64,000 bases of DNA from assembly GCF_900167565.1 (NCBI RefSeq), contig NZ_FUZV01000001.1, forward strand, positions 62,001 to 126,000. Direction: 5' to 3'. Below, one piece after another: positions 34,821 through 48,191 of this stretch. The notes below the pieces were generated by a model, which was not told the origin of the DNA, ran no database searches, and worked only from the letters and a program-made list of their open reading frames with translations. Position 1 is the first letter of the stretch; each line of letters opens with the position of its first letter. A program made the translations under genes and the position numbers. The stretch is from Pseudoxanthomonas indica. GTDB taxonomy: Bacteria; Pseudomonadota; Gammaproteobacteria; Xanthomonadales; Xanthomonadaceae.

Positions 34821-35309
34821 TCAGGCTGCGTCCAGCGCCGCCGCTTCCACCGGTCGCAACGTCGCCACGCCGTGTCCCTGGTCGGCCAGGTATTCCAGCC
34901 ATTTGCCGAGGAAGGTGTTCATGCGCATGCGGTGGCTGATCACTTCGGCCGGCGGCGGGTAGAGGCCAATCACGTCCTGCCAGCGCCGACCGACATAGCA
35001 GTGGGTGGCCTCGGCTTGATGCGCGTCGCGATACAGGCGGACGAAGGCCGACGGATCCGGTTCGCCCGTCACCGGGTCGCGCAGGTCATAGGTCAGTCGC
35101 AGCTCCACCGTATAGCGATGGGTCTCGATGACTTCCAGGCGAACGTCCAGACCATCGCCGACCGACGACAGATAGGTGCCGGGTTGCAGCTGATCCGGCG
35201 AGAACAGGCGCATCAGGCGCGCATGGTTTTCCGCGTACAAGGCCATCAGCCAGCCAAAACGACTGAGCTTGGGAATGCGGTCTTCGCGGCGGGTGGCAGA
35301 GGTAGGCAT
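34821..35309 (-). CDS. DUF1249 family protein
   Basis: 162-residue cytoplasmic protein of the DUF1249 (E. coli YqiB) family: FGWLMALYAENHARLMRLF near the N terminus, then a beta-rich core (LDVRLEVIETHRYTVELRLTYDL) and VRLYRDAHQAEATHCYVG, RMRMNTFLGKWLEYLADQGH. Function unknown; family members often sit near nudF and cpdA, which is not the case here. It lies downstream of ppsR on the same strand, with a 129-bp gap holding a 7-bp inverted repeat (CACGCCC/GGGCGTG, 35322-35338). It converges on the tRNA unit and shares its bidirectional terminator. Confidence 0.88.
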   Translation of the reverse strand: MPTSATRREDRIPKLSRFGWLMALYAENHARLMRLFSPDQLQPGTYLSSVGDGLDVRLEVIETHRYTVELRLTYDLRDPVTGEPDPSAFVRLYRDAHQAEATHCYVGRRWQDVIGLYPPPAEVISHRMRMNTFLGKWLEYLADQGHGVATLRPVEAAALDAA

Positions 35310-35438
35310 GGGCCGATGCTACACGCCCGCAGGGCGTGGCGGCAGCATTGACGGACACCCGGGGGAAGCCTAAGTTAAGCCTTTCCGCTGGTGAACTTTT
35401 CCCGGCGCTTGCCCGGCCCGCCCGGGCGTCCTCCCCGC

Positions 35439-36278
35439 TCAGAACATCTCGCGCTGCAAGCCCAGCGTGGACAGCACCTTGCTGGAAATTTCCTCGATCG
35501 ACTTGTTGGTGGTGCTGAGGGTGGGAATGCGCTCGACCTGGAACATCGCCTCGGCTGCCGCGACCTCGCGCTTGCAAGTCTCCAGCTTCGAATAGGTGGA
35601 GTTGGGTCGGCGCTCCTGGCGAATCTGCTGCAGGCGCTCCGGATCGATGGTCAGGCCGAACAGCTTGCGCCGGTACTGGCGCAGGCGGGCCGGCAGGCGA
35701 TCGGTTTCCAGATCCTGGTCGGTCAGCGGATAGTTGGCCGCGCGCACGCCATAGTGCAGGGCCAGATAGACGCAGGTCGGGGTTTTACCGGCGCGCGAGA
35801 CCGCCACCAGGATGACGTCGGCCTCCTCGTATTCCAGCGCGATGCCATCATCGTGGGTCAGGGCGAAGTTCATCGCATTGATGCGGCGGTGGTAGGTCTC
35901 GAAATCGACCAGGCCATGCGCCTGCCCCACCCGGTTCTGCCGCGGCGTGCCCAGCTCCAGCTCCAGCGGCTCGATGAAGGGTGCGAACACGTCCAGCATC
36001 AGCGCCCCGCTCTCGGCGAGCAGCACGCTCAATGACGCATCGACACAGGAATTGACCACGATTGGCCGGGTGCCGGCGGCAATGCCGGCGCGGCGGATGC
36101 GGTCGGCCGTGTCGCGGGCCTTGTCGGCGTCGTCCACGAACGAAATGCGGTCGGTCTGGAAGCGGAATCCGGTGAACTGGGTCAGCAGGCTGTGGCCGAT
36201 GGTTTCGGCGGTGATGCCGGTGCCGTCGGAGACATAGAACACGGGACGGACCACAACGCCTTCTTCACCTGGATTCAC
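35439..36278 (-). CDS. ppsR: PEP synthetase regulatory kinase/pyrophosphorylase PpsR
   Basis: 279-residue bifunctional regulator (DUF299 family). It inactivates PEP synthase by ADP-dependent phosphorylation and restores it by phosphate-dependent pyrophosphorolysis. The nucleotide-binding loop [11 protein letters not shown] is at residues 159-168. [22 protein letters not shown] at the N terminus and [16 protein letters not shown] near the C terminus are family marks. No ATG fits: two adjacent GTG codons (36281 and 36278) follow GGGAGG, and the second has the better spacing of seven bases; E. coli PpsR has 277 residues. It is divergent from its target ppsA across a 127-bp gap. Confidence 0.95.
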   Translation of the reverse strand: MNPGEEGVVVRPVFYVSDGTGITAETIGHSLLTQFTGFRFQTDRISFVDDADKARDTADRIRRAGIAAGTRPIVVNSCVDASLSVLLAESGALMLDVFAPFIEPLELELGTPRQNRVGQAHGLVDFETYHRRINAMNFALTHDDGIALEYEEADVILVAVSRAGKTPTCVYLALHYGVRAANYPLTDQDLETDRLPARLRQYRRKLFGLTIDPERLQQIRQERRPNSTYSKLETCKREVAAAEAMFQVERIPTLSTTNKSIEEISSKVLSTLGLQREMF

Positions 36279-36306
36279 CACGAAACCTCCCTTCTGATCA
36301 AGCTTG

Positions 36307-36323
36307 TATGCAATTGGTATGCA
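36307..36323. promoter_or_regulatory. TATGCA direct repeat in the ppsR-ppsA divergent region
   Basis: TATGCA occurs at 36307-36312 and 36318-36323, 11 bp apart (one helical turn), followed by a related TGCAT at 36325. It lies between two genes of opposite action on PEP synthase. The spacing suits a protein binding one face of the DNA. No clear -35/-10 was identified. Confidence 0.35.
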
Positions 36324-36405
36324 CTGCATCATAGCGCCTCTTCCCCACGGACACGGCCGCGCCGGTGTGCTCTCGGCGTGCTGCCTCCCTATCTGGAGCC
36401 CCCGC

Positions 36406-38781
36406 TTGAACGAGAACATCCTCTGGCTGCACGCGTTGCGCCTGGCCGACCTTGCCCGGGTCGGCGGCAAGAACTCTTCCCTTGGCGAGATGATCGGCCA
36501 CCTGGCCGGGCTCGGGGTATCGGTTCCCGGCGGCTATGCGACCACGGCCGAAGCGTTCAAGGATTTCATCGCCCATAACGACCTGTCCAAGCGCATCTTT
36601 GATCGCCTGGCCACGCTCGACGTGGAAGACGTGCCGGCATTGACCGCCGCCGGCCGCGAAATCCGCGGCTGGGTCATCGATGCGCCGCTGCAGCCGGAAC
36701 TGGACCGCGACATCCGCCAGGCCTATGCCCAGCTGTGCGCCGACAACGGCGGCGGCGATGTCGCCGTGGCCGTGCGCTCCTCGGCCACCGCCGAAGACCT
36801 GCCCGATGCCAGCTTCGCCGGCCAACAGGAAACCTTCCTCAACGTGACCGGCGCCGATGACGTGGTGCACAAGGTCAAGGAAGTCTTCGCCTCGCTGTAC
36901 AACGATCGCGCCATCGCCTACCGCGTGCACCACGGCTTCAAGCACGAAGATGTGTTCCTGTCGGCCGGCGTGCAGCTGATGGTGCGCTCGGACGTCGGCG
37001 CGTCCGGCGTGCTGTTCACCTTGGACACCGAGTCCGGCTTTCGCGACGTGGTGTTTGTCACCGCCAGCTACGGCCTGGGCGAGAACGTGGTGCAGGGCGC
37101 GGTCAATCCCGACGAGTTCTACGTGTACAAGCCGACCCTGTCGCAAGGCAAGCCGGCGATCCTGCGCCGCGCCCTGGGCAGCAAGCAGATCCGCATGGTC
37201 TATTCGGACCAGCCCGGCGAGCGCGTGCGCAATGAGGACACGCCGGTGGAACTGCGCGGCAAGTTCTCGATCAGCGATGTCGATGTGCAGGAACTGGCCA
37301 AGCAGTCGCTGGTCATCGAAAAGCACTACGGCCGCCCGATGGATATCGAATGGGCCAAGGACGGTGTCAGCGGCAAGCTGTTCATCGTGCAGGCGCGCCC
37401 GGAAACCGTGAAGTCGCGCGCCAAGGCCACGCAGATCGAGCGCTATGCGCTGGAGCAGCGCGGCCCGGTGATCGCTGAGGGCCGCGCCATCGGCCAGAAG
37501 ATCGGCAGCGGCATCGCCCGCGTGGTGCGCTCGCTGGATGACATGAGCCGCGTGCAGCCTGGCGACGTGTTGGTGGCCGACATGACCGATCCCGATTGGG
37601 AGCCGGTGATGAAGCGCGCCGCCGCCATCGTCACCAACCGCGGTGGCCGCACCTGCCATGCCGCGATCATCGCGCGCGAACTGGGCGTGCCGGCGGTGGT
37701 AGGTACCGGCAACGCGCTGGATCACATCAAGGACGGCCAGGAAGTGACCGTCAGCTGCGCCGAAGGCGACACCGGCTTCATCTACGAAGGCGCCCTGCCC
37801 TTCGAGCGCACCACGACGGATCTGGACAACATGCCGCCGGCGCCGTTGAAGATCATGATGAACGTGGCCAACCCCGAGCGCGCCTTCGATTTCGGCCAGC
37901 TGCCGAACGCCGGCATCGGCCTGGCGCGCCTGGAGATGATCATTGCCAGCCATATCGGCGTGCATCCGCTGGCCCTGCTGGAGTTCGACCGCCAGGACCT
38001 GGAAACCCGCAAGAAGATCGAAGCCAAGATGGCCGGCTACGCCGACCCGGTCAGCTTCTATGTGGATCGCCTGGCCGAAGGCATCGCCACCATCACCGCT
38101 TCGGTCGCTCCGAACCCGGTCATCGTGCGCCTGTCGGACTTCAAGTCCAACGAGTACGCCAACCTGATCGGCGGCAGCCGGTACGAGCCGCACGAAGAGA
38201 ATCCGATGATCGGCTTCCGTGGCGCCAGCCGCTATGTCGACCCCTCGTTCGAGCCTGCGTTCGCGCTGGAATGCCGCGCCGTGCGCAAGGTGCGCGACGA
38301 GATGGGCCTGGCCAACCTGTGGGTGATGATTCCGTTCGTGCGCACGCTGGAAGAAGGCCGCAAGGTCATCGAGGTGCTGGCCAAGCACGGCCTGAAGCAG
38401 GGCGAGAACGGTCTCAAGATCATCATGATGTGCGAAGTGCCGTCCAACGCGCTGCTGGCCGACGAGTTCCTGGATATTTTCGACGGCTTCTCGATTGGCT
38501 CCAACGACCTGACCCAGCTCACCCTGGGCCTGGATCGCGATTCCAGCATCGTGGCCAACCTGTTCGACGAGCGGAACCCGGCAGTCAAGAAGCTGCTGTC
38601 GATGGCCATCCAGACCGCACGCGCCAAGGGCAAATACGTGGGCATCTGCGGCCAGGGGCCTTCCGATCATCCGGACCTGGCCGAGTGGCTGATGGCCGAG
38701 GGCATCGAGTCGGTGTCGCTCAATCCGGACACGGTGGTCGATACGTGGCTGCGGCTGGCGAAGAAGAAGACATCGGCTTGA
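36406..38781 (+). CDS. ppsA: Phosphoenolpyruvate synthase
   Basis: 791-residue enzyme making PEP from pyruvate and ATP (AMP and phosphate released), a gluconeogenic step. The ATP-grasp domain comes first ([34 protein letters not shown]). The swivelling domain carries the phosphorylated His418 in [15 protein letters not shown], and the C-terminal barrel holds Cys748 in [14 protein letters not shown] at 36406 is the start: GGAG lies eight bases upstream and the length then matches the 792-residue E. coli protein. The frame opens earlier but without family similarity. Controlled post-translationally by the divergent ppsR product. Confidence 0.96.
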   Translation: MNENILWLHALRLADLARVGGKNSSLGEMIGHLAGLGVSVPGGYATTAEAFKDFIAHNDLSKRIFDRLATLDVEDVPALTAAGREIRGWVIDAPLQPELDRDIRQAYAQLCADNGGGDVAVAVRSSATAEDLPDASFAGQQETFLNVTGADDVVHKVKEVFASLYNDRAIAYRVHHGFKHEDVFLSAGVQLMVRSDVGASGVLFTLDTESGFRDVVFVTASYGLGENVVQGAVNPDEFYVYKPTLSQGKPAILRRALGSKQIRMVYSDQPGERVRNEDTPVELRGKFSISDVDVQELAKQSLVIEKHYGRPMDIEWAKDGVSGKLFIVQARPETVKSRAKATQIERYALEQRGPVIAEGRAIGQKIGSGIARVVRSLDDMSRVQPGDVLVADMTDPDWEPVMKRAAAIVTNRGGRTCHAAIIARELGVPAVVGTGNALDHIKDGQEVTVSCAEGDTGFIYEGALPFERTTTDLDNMPPAPLKIMMNVANPERAFDFGQLPNAGIGLARLEMIIASHIGVHPLALLEFDRQDLETRKKIEAKMAGYADPVSFYVDRLAEGIATITASVAPNPVIVRLSDFKSNEYANLIGGSRYEPHEENPMIGFRGASRYVDPSFEPAFALECRAVRKVRDEMGLANLWVMIPFVRTLEEGRKVIEVLAKHGLKQGENGLKIIMMCEVPSNALLADEFLDIFDGFSIGSNDLTQLTLGLDRDSSIVANLFDERNPAVKKLLSMAIQTARAKGKYVGICGQGPSDHPDLAEWLMAEGIESVSLNPDTVVDTWLRLAKKKTSA

Positions 38782-38812
38782 CCACGTAGCTCATCCGTTC
38801 ACTGCACTACCG

Positions 38813-38841
38813 CCCCTTCCCCCGCTTTGCGGGAGAGGGGG
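38813..38841. repeat. Imperfect hairpin element, likely dispersed xanthomonad repeat
   Basis: CCCCTTCCCCCGC, loop TTT, GCGGGAGAGGGG: 12 of 13 positions pair with one mismatch. Elements of the form 'CTCTCCCGCAAAGCGGGAGAG' are a familiar intergenic sight in xanthomonad genomes, but I can see only this one copy here. It sits immediately before the intrinsic terminator of ppsA. Confidence 0.5.
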
Positions 38842-38845
38842 CAAA

Positions 38846-38872
38846 AAAAAGCCCGGCAATGCCGGGCTTTTT
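38846..38872. terminator. Bidirectional Rho-independent terminator
   Basis: AAAAAGCCCGGC/GCCGGGCTTTTT, a perfect 12-bp stem with loop AAT, flanked by A- and T-runs. It lies between the convergent ppsA and acyl-CoA dehydrogenase genes and can end both transcripts. Confidence 0.95.
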
Positions 38873-38924
38873 AGTGGGCGACCGGCCATTCCGGTCGACT
38901 CATTCGGCAGGACTGCACCGCGGC

Positions 38925-40073
<1,149 letters not shown>

Positions 40074-40142
40074 GTTCCAACCCTCTCACTTCACTATTTG
40101 AATACCAATTGTAACCGGGCCCATGCGCCGGCGTAGCCCGGC

Positions 40143-40199
40143 TTGACCGGAAAGCCCTGTTGGCAGGACAATATCTTTATATCGCGATAGGAAGATATT
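40143..40199 (+). promoter_or_regulatory. Promoter and 30-bp operator dyad of the ArsR-metH unit
   Basis: A dyad spans 40170-40199: left half AATATCTTTATATCG, right half CGATAGGAAGATATT, 13 of 15 positions symmetric, centred on CGCG. It ends one base before the regulator's ATG and contains its AGGAAG ribosome-binding site. TTGACC (40143-40148) and, 18 bp on, GACAAT (40167-40172) may be the -35 and -10. AT-rich dyads at the start of the operon are typical of ArsR-family repressors, so autoregulation is likely, with block of both transcription and translation initiation regions. Confidence 0.65.
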
Positions 40200-40200
40200 T

Positions 40201-41130
40201 ATGGATCTGGAAGCTTGGTCGACCCGGCTGAAGGTCTTTGCCGACGCCACCCGCGTGCGCCTGCTGGTATTGCTGGCGAACGAGGAACTGACCGTGGCCG
40301 AGCTTTCCGGCATCACCCAGCTCGCCCAGCCGCGGGTCTCCACTCATCTGGCCAAACTCAAGGAAGCCGGGCTGGTGCGCGACCGCCGCGCCGGCGTTTC
40401 GGCCTATTACCGCTTCGACGAGGACAAGCTGGACCCGGCACAACGGGACCTGTGGCGCGCCCTGAAGGAAGGCAGCGATGATCCCCTGCTGCGTCAGGAC
40501 GCCGAGCGCGTGGCCACGGTGCTGGCCAGCCGCGCGTCCGACCAGAACTGGGCCGACTCGGTGGCCGGCGACATGGAACGCCACTACTCGCCGGGCCGCA
40601 CCTGGGAAGCCCTGGCGCGCACCGCGCTGCCGCTGCTGGAAACCGGCGACGTGCTGGACATCGCTTCCGGCGACGGCGTGCTGGCCGAGCTGCTGTCGCC
40701 GCATGCCCACCGCTATGTCTGCGTGGATACCAGCGCCCGCGTGGTCGCGGCCGCTGGCGAGCGCCTTCGTCGTTTCGAAAACGTGGAAGTGCGCGAGGGC
40801 GACATGCATGCGCTTCCCTTCAAGGACCAGAGCTTTGACCTGGTCGTGCTGATGCACGCGTTGACCTATGCCAGCCGGCCTGCGCAAGCGGTCGCCGAGG
40901 CGGCGCGCGTGCTTCGCCGTGGCGGGCGCCTGCTGTTGAGCAGCCTGGCCAAGCATGAGCATCGCGCCGTGGTGGAATCGTACGGTCACGTCAACCTGGG
41001 TTTCACCGAGAAGGAACTGCGGCGATTCGCGGAAAAGGCCGGACTGGAAGTGGCCAATGCCGAAGCCGTGACCCGCGAACGGCGTCCGCCGCATTTCGAA
41101 GTCATTTCGCTGTTGGGAGTCAAACCATGA
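40201..41130 (+). CDS. ArsR-type regulator fused to a SAM-dependent methyltransferase domain
   Basis: 309-residue two-domain protein. Residues 1-85 are an ArsR winged helix ([50 protein letters not shown]). No metal-binding Cys cluster (ELCVCDL) is present, so it is not an arsenic sensor. Residues about 120-300 form a class I methyltransferase: [15 protein letters not shown] (SAM-binding glycine-rich loop), a later acidic motif (YVCVDTS), and [16 protein letters not shown]. It overlaps metH by 4 bp. Fused ArsR-methyltransferases next to methionine-cycle genes are thought to sense S-adenosylmethionine or S-adenosylhomocysteine (SahR-like). Whether the domain is catalytic or only a ligand sensor is not decided. 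Confidence 0.9.
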   Translation: MDLEAWSTRLKVFADATRVRLLVLLANEELTVAELSGITQLAQPRVSTHLAKLKEAGLVRDRRAGVSAYYRFDEDKLDPAQRDLWRALKEGSDDPLLRQDAERVATVLASRASDQNWADSVAGDMERHYSPGRTWEALARTALPLLETGDVLDIASGDGVLAELLSPHAHRYVCVDTSARVVAAAGERLRRFENVEVREGDMHALPFKDQSFDLVVLMHALTYASRPAQAVAEAARVLRRGGRLLLSSLAKHEHRAVVESYGHVNLGFTEKELRRFAEKAGLEVANAEAVTRERRPPHFEVISLLGVKP

Positions 41131-42206
41131 TCACCCTGCCCTGGCTGCATCCCGAGCGCGCCGAAAAACTGCTCAAGGCGCTGAGCGAACGCATCCTGAT
41201 CATCGATGGCGCGATGGGCACCATGATCCAGCGCCACGGCCTGCAGGAAGACGATTACCGCGGCCAGCGTTTCGCCGAAGGATTCGACAGCCAGCACGAC
41301 GGCCACGGCAACTGCGGTCACGATTTGAAAGGCAACAACGATCTGTTGCTGCTGACCAAGCCCGAGATCATCGCCGGCGTGCATACCGCCTATCTGGAAG
41401 CGGGCGCGGATCTGGTGGAAACCAACACCTTCAACGCCACGGCGGTCAGCCAGGCCGACTACCATCTCGAGCACCTGGTCTACGAACTCAACAAGGCCGG
41501 CGCGCAAGTCGCCCGCGACTGCTGTGACGCCATCGAGGCGACCACGCCGGACAAGCCGCGCTTTGTGATTGGCGTGCTCGGCCCCACCAGCCGCACGGCC
41601 TCGATCAGCCCGGACGTCAACGACCCGGGCTTCCGCAACACCAGCTTTGACGAACTGCGTGGCACCTACCGCGAGGCCATCGACGGCCTGATCGATGGCG
41701 GCGCGGACATCATCATGGTCGAGACCATCTTCGACACCCTCAATGCCAAGGCGGCGTTGTTCGCAATCGAGGAAGTCTTCGACGTGCGCGGCGCCCGTTT
41801 GCCGGTGATGATCTCCGGCACCATCACCGATGCCTCCGGCCGCACGCTCTCGGGCCAGACTGCCGAGGCGTTCTACACCTCGATGGCGCACAGCCAGCCG
41901 CTGGCCATCGGCCTGAACTGCGCGCTCGGCGCCAAGGATCTGCGCGAGCACGTGGAAACCCTGGCCACAATCGCCGACAGCTACGTCAGCGCCCATCCCA
42001 ATGCCGGCCTGCCCAATGCGTTCGGCGAGTACGACGAGACGCCGGAGGAAATGGCCGACACGCTCAAGGAGTTCGCCCAATCCGGCCTGCTCAACCTGGT
42101 CGGCGGCTGCTGCGGCACCACGCCAGCGCACATCCGCGCCATTGCCGACGCCGTGCACGGTCTTGCGCCGCGCCGACTGCCGCAACGCCTGGCCGACGCG
42201 GCTTGA
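41127..42206 (+). CDS. metH: Methionine synthase, homocysteine-binding module (MetH part 1)
   Basis: 359-residue protein equal to the N-terminal homocysteine methyltransferase barrel of MetH. The zinc ligands are complete: Cys265 ([11 protein letters not shown]) and Cys328-Cys329 ([11 protein letters not shown]). [17 protein letters not shown] and VETNTFNAT are family motifs. It ends cleanly after the barrel; the folate, cobalamin and activation modules are on the next gene, 80 bp downstream in another frame. The two proteins must associate to make methionine. Together they total 1254 residues, close to the 1227 of E. coli MetH. Its ATG overlaps the regulator's stop codon. Confidence 0.95.
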   Translation: MITLPWLHPERAEKLLKALSERILIIDGAMGTMIQRHGLQEDDYRGQRFAEGFDSQHDGHGNCGHDLKGNNDLLLLTKPEIIAGVHTAYLEAGADLVETNTFNATAVSQADYHLEHLVYELNKAGAQVARDCCDAIEATTPDKPRFVIGVLGPTSRTASISPDVNDPGFRNTSFDELRGTYREAIDGLIDGGADIIMVETIFDTLNAKAALFAIEEVFDVRGARLPVMISGTITDASGRTLSGQTAEAFYTSMAHSQPLAIGLNCALGAKDLREHVETLATIADSYVSAHPNAGLPNAFGEYDETPEEMADTLKEFAQSGLLNLVGGCCGTTPAHIRAIADAVHGLAPRRLPQRLADAA

Positions 42207-42286
42207 GTGCAGCGGCCCGTGACCTTTTCCCTCGCTCTTATTGCAGCCAATCCCGCCACGGCGGGTAGCGACATGGATGCCATCGC

Positions 42287-44974
<2,688 letters not shown>

Positions 44975-45195
44975 GTCAGCCAGCTTTCGAAATCTCTTTG
45001 GAATTACTGATCGCCACTGAATCAAGCCGACGGCAACGCATGGCGAAAACCAAGTCAATGCAACTGTGAAAGTTCTCGTCGTCGCGCAAATGTTCATCAG
45101 CTAATACTGCGTGCAACCGCATTGTTTCGCCCGAGTCCGAATCCTAGGATGCCTCGCCGCCACACCGGCGCTTACTGGATATCTGGACTCCCTTC

Positions 45196-45834
45196 ATGAA
45201 GAAAACCCTTTTGCTGGCGCTCGCCATTTCGGCGGCCTCGTTTGCTGCCTCCGCAGGCGAAATCAACTACAACAGCGTCGAGTTCGGCTACGCGCAGACC
45301 CAGCTCGACACCGGCTCCACGATGAACGACAAGAGCCTGCAGGACATGCGCCCCAAGGGCTACTACCTGAAGGGTTCGGTCGAACTGGGTGAATCGCCGT
45401 TCTACCTGTTCGGCGGCTTTGGCCAGGGCAACGACACCGCCACCGCCCACGTCGCGAACGAGCGCGTGCGCATCAATGCCAAGCAGCGCACCTACGACGT
45501 CGGCGTGGGCGCGCACTACGGTTTGAACGAGAAGACCGACCTGCTGGTGGAAACCAGCTACCTCAGCGACCGCGTCTCCATCGACCGCAAGGGCAAGCAC
45601 GAGCGCGTCAACGGCGAAGCCGTGCGTTTCGCGGTGGGCGTGGACGGCATGATGACCGACAAGCTGGAAGGCTGGGCCAAGGTCAACTACACGCAGGGTG
45701 AGCTGACCTCGGGCGAGTTCGGCGCCGAGCTGGGTGCGCAATACTCCTTCACCAAGACCTGGGGTATCGTCGGCCAGTACAACTACGGCCGCGACGCTTC
45801 GGGTTACCAGGTGGGCGTGCGCGCCAGCTTCTGA
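45196..45834 (+). CDS. Ax21-like outer membrane beta-barrel protein
   Basis: 212-residue protein with a Sec signal peptide (MKKTLLLALAISAASFAASA). The mature sequence alternates as in small OmpX-like barrels (GYYLKGSVELGESPFYLFGGFGQGND, YDVGVGAHYGLNEKTDLLVETSYLSD) and ends in Phe after RASF, the usual outer membrane assembly signal. Size, N terminus (EINYNSVEFGYAQTQLD) and family composition fit the Ax21 proteins of xanthomonads, secreted or vesicle-associated proteins once proposed as immune elicitors, a claim later withdrawn. The 221-bp upstream gap holds TAATAC at 45102-45107 as a possible -10 but no good -35. A strong hairpin follows the gene. Confidence 0.8.
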   Translation: MKKTLLLALAISAASFAASAGEINYNSVEFGYAQTQLDTGSTMNDKSLQDMRPKGYYLKGSVELGESPFYLFGGFGQGNDTATAHVANERVRINAKQRTYDVGVGAHYGLNEKTDLLVETSYLSDRVSIDRKGKHERVNGEAVRFAVGVDGMMTDKLEGWAKVNYTQGELTSGEFGAELGAQYSFTKTWGIVGQYNYGRDASGYQVGVRASF

Positions 45835-45857
45835 TCGACTCCTGGATTGTTGAACGT

Positions 45858-45885
45858 CACAAGGCCCGGTTCTCCGGGCCTTGTG
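45858..45885 (+). terminator. Strong hairpin after the Ax21-like gene
   Basis: CACAAGGCCCGG/CCGGGCCTTGTG, a perfect 12-bp stem with loop TTCT, 24 bp after the stop codon. It has only a short U-poor tail (TTGTG is within the stem), so it is a likely but atypical terminator. Confidence 0.7.
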
Positions 45886-46020
45886 CGTTGTAGCGATTGC
45901 AAACACGGGCGGCTTTGTCCACGATCCCCCTGCCCTCTCCCAGCACCGCTGCATGAGCCTGACATTCCCCCACTGTGCAAGCACCTGGCGACGCCAGCAA
46001 ATCGTCGCCGGGAGGGCCGC

Positions 46021-47193
46021 ATGAACCCGCCTGCTTCATCGCCACCGATGTTGCGACTGTCGAGCTTCTACTTCGCCTACTACGCGGCGCTCGGTGCTTT
46101 CACTCCGTACTGGGGACTGTTCCTGCAATCGCGTGGAATGCAGGTGGGTGCGATCAGCGTGTTGATGAGCCTGTGGTACGGCACGCGCATCGTTGCGCCC
46201 AGTACCTGGTCCACCCTGGCCGGGCGCTCGTCGCGTCCGATTCGCTGGCTGCACGCGGGCTGCTGGCTGACCTTGCTGAGTTTCAGCGTGTTCCTGCTGC
46301 CGCTGAAGTTCATCGGTCTGTTCGTGGTCATGTGCGCGTTCTGCTTCAGCTACAACGCGGTGATGCCGCAGTTCGAAGCCATCACCTTGAGCCATCTCGG
46401 CAATCAACCGCATCGCTACGGCCATGTCCGGGTGTGGGGTTCAATTGGCTTCATCACCGTGGTAGCGGCGTTTGGACCGTTGCTGGACTGGTGGGGCCCG
46501 GAGCAGCTGCCATGGCTGATGCTGCCCATCATGATCGGCCTGCTGGTGTCGGCGTATGCCAACCATTACGAACACCCGCCGACGGAAGGCTTGCACTACG
46601 ACCAGCAAGGTTTCCGTGCACGATTGAAACAGCCGCAGGTGATTGCGTTCCTGGTGGCGGCCTTCCTGACCCAGGTATCGTTCGGCCCGTACTACACGTT
46701 CTTTTCCATTTACCTCAGCGAGCACGGTTACTCCGCTTCGCGACTGGGCATGTTCTGGACCGTCGGCGTGCTGGCCGAGATCGCGGTGTTCTTCCTGTCC
46801 GCGCGCATCTTCCGACGCTGGGATGCCGGCAAGGTCATGGCCCTGGCCATGTTCAGTGCGGCGTTGCGCTGGTGGGCGACGGCGCTATGGCCCGACAACG
46901 GTTGGTTGCTGGGCTTGGCGCAGCTGACCCATGCGCTGAACTTCGGCGCGTTCTTTGCGGCGGTCATGCAATTGCTGGCGCGGTTCTTTCCCGGCCGCCT
47001 CAATGGTCACGGCCAGGGCGTGTTCTACGGCCTGTCGTCAGGCGTGGGTGGCGTGATCGGCGCGCTGCTCGCAGGCCAGCTCTGGCGATTCAGCGGCAGC
47101 GTCGCGTTTGCCGCTGCGGGCGGCTTTGCACTGCTGGCTTCGTTGATTGCCTGGCGCTGGCTGGCCAGGAATCCGGTCAGCGCCGCTCAGTAG
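46021..47193 (+). CDS. MFS transporter, phenylpropionate permease (PPP) type
   Basis: 390-residue inner-membrane protein with about 12 helices, resembling HcaT-type transporters: SSFYFAYYAALGAFTPYWGLFLQSRGM in helix 1, HRYGHVRVWGSIGFI in the 2-5 region and FARFFPGRLNGHGQGVFYGLSSGVGGVIGALLAG in the second half. ATG at 46021 has GGGAGG five bases upstream; the longer frame is rejected. The name reflects the family only; substrates of xanthomonad members are not known. The gene converges on the DUF2058 gene with a 29-bp gap. Confidence 0.85.
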   Translation: MNPPASSPPMLRLSSFYFAYYAALGAFTPYWGLFLQSRGMQVGAISVLMSLWYGTRIVAPSTWSTLAGRSSRPIRWLHAGCWLTLLSFSVFLLPLKFIGLFVVMCAFCFSYNAVMPQFEAITLSHLGNQPHRYGHVRVWGSIGFITVVAAFGPLLDWWGPEQLPWLMLPIMIGLLVSAYANHYEHPPTEGLHYDQQGFRARLKQPQVIAFLVAAFLTQVSFGPYYTFFSIYLSEHGYSASRLGMFWTVGVLAEIAVFFLSARIFRRWDAGKVMALAMFSAALRWWATALWPDNGWLLGLAQLTHALNFGAFFAAVMQLLARFFPGRLNGHGQGVFYGLSSGVGGVIGALLAGQLWRFSGSVAFAAAGGFALLASLIAWRWLARNPVSAAQ

Positions 47194-47222
47194 GCCGCGG
47201 CTGCGCGCGGCCCACGGCTGTT

Positions 47223-47891
47223 TCACCAGACCAGATCATCCGGCACCTGGAATTGCGGATCGGCGTACGGATCGTCGGCGGCCGGCGCATCCGGATCCAC
47301 CTTCAGCGCCACGCAGGGTGCGAACACGGCTTCGGCTTCGGCCAGCATGGCGGCTGTCACCAACAGATAGCGGCCATTGAGCTGCACCACGCCCAGCTCA
47401 CCCGCATTGAGCGCCTTGAGCTGGGTTTCGTTGACGTAGATGCGCTTGATCTTTCCGCCGTACGGAAAGTGTCGGGTAATTTCGGCACCCGCATCGTTCA
47501 GGCCTTGATCCTTCAGCAGGACTTCCAGCCTCGCCTTGGCTTCGCGACGCAGTCGCGCCTCTTCCTGCTTGATTCGCTCGGCTTCAATGCGCTCATCTTT
47601 TTCTTTCTGGGCGCGGATGGCATAGGCCTTGGCCAGATCCATCTCGCCGCCGGCCACGCGTGCAGGGCGCGACTGGCCCCCTGCCTTGGCACCGGCATTC
47701 CGTGGCTGACCCGAATGCGGCCCCTTCGCCGCCCCGGCGGCATGCGCCGGACGCTTGCCGCCGTCTTGGCGTTTGCCCTCATGGCGCTTGCCGTCCGGCT
47801 TGCGGTCAGGCCTTCGCTCAGGCTTGCGCTCGGGTTTCGGCGCGGGCTTGAAGCCCAGCCCCAGGAGTTGATCGCGGAGGGAATCAGTCAT
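47223..47891 (-). CDS. DUF2058 family protein (YaiL-like)
   Basis: 222-residue soluble protein. It begins MTDSLRDQLLGLGFK, as DUF2058 proteins do, followed by a very basic Lys/Arg/Pro/Gly-rich linker (about 16-80), a charged coiled coil (KEKDERIEAERIKQEEARLRREAKARLEVLL) and a compact C-terminal domain (FPYGGKIKRIYVNETQLKALNAGELGVVQLNGRYLLVTA). The basic linker suggests nucleic-acid or ribosome contact. Function not established. It is downstream of slyX on the same strand, after a 54-bp gap. Confidence 0.88.
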   Translation of the reverse strand: MTDSLRDQLLGLGFKPAPKPERKPERRPDRKPDGKRHEGKRQDGGKRPAHAAGAAKGPHSGQPRNAGAKAGGQSRPARVAGGEMDLAKAYAIRAQKEKDERIEAERIKQEEARLRREAKARLEVLLKDQGLNDAGAEITRHFPYGGKIKRIYVNETQLKALNAGELGVVQLNGRYLLVTAAMLAEAEAVFAPCVALKVDPDAPAADDPYADPQFQVPDDLVW

Positions 47892-47945
47892 TGCGGAATA
47901 CGGGTCAGTGCGGGACGTGCGCGAACAGGCGCAGAGGCAAGCCTA

Positions 47946-48191
47946 TCAATAATGCGGCGGCGGTGGCTCGTCCGCCGCATCGGCATACAGGTCGCCGCGC
48001 AGCTTGCGCAGGTCGGAGAGCAGGTTCATCAACAACGCGGCATTGCGGCCACTTTCGGCGCGGGCATCGGCCAGCGCCTCGCTCAACTCGTTGACTGCGT
48101 GCTCCTGGAAGGCGAGCCGGGTTTCCAGCTCGACCAGGCGCTGTTCCAGGCGATCCTGCAGGAACAAATCCGGCGCGGGTTCAGCGGGCAT
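47946..48191 (-). CDS. slyX: SlyX family protein
   Basis: 81-residue coiled-coil protein. The heptad pattern [30 protein letters not shown] and the Pro-Pro-Pro-Pro-His-Tyr C terminus (PPPPHY) are the SlyX hallmark. Function unknown; it is often near FKBP-type isomerase slyD genes, and here an FKBP gene is two genes upstream. ATG at 48191 overlaps the ugd stop by 11 bp; the longer frame is a shadow. Confidence 0.92.
   Translation of the reverse strand: MPAEPAPDLFLQDRLEQRLVELETRLAFQEHAVNELSEALADARAESGRNAALLMNLLSDLRKLRGDLYADAADEPPPPHY

Noticed and set aside
42207..42286. Possibility that metH is broken by a frameshift
   Set aside because: The split falls between modules, with stop codon, 80 bp gap and new ATG, and no catalytic residue is lost.
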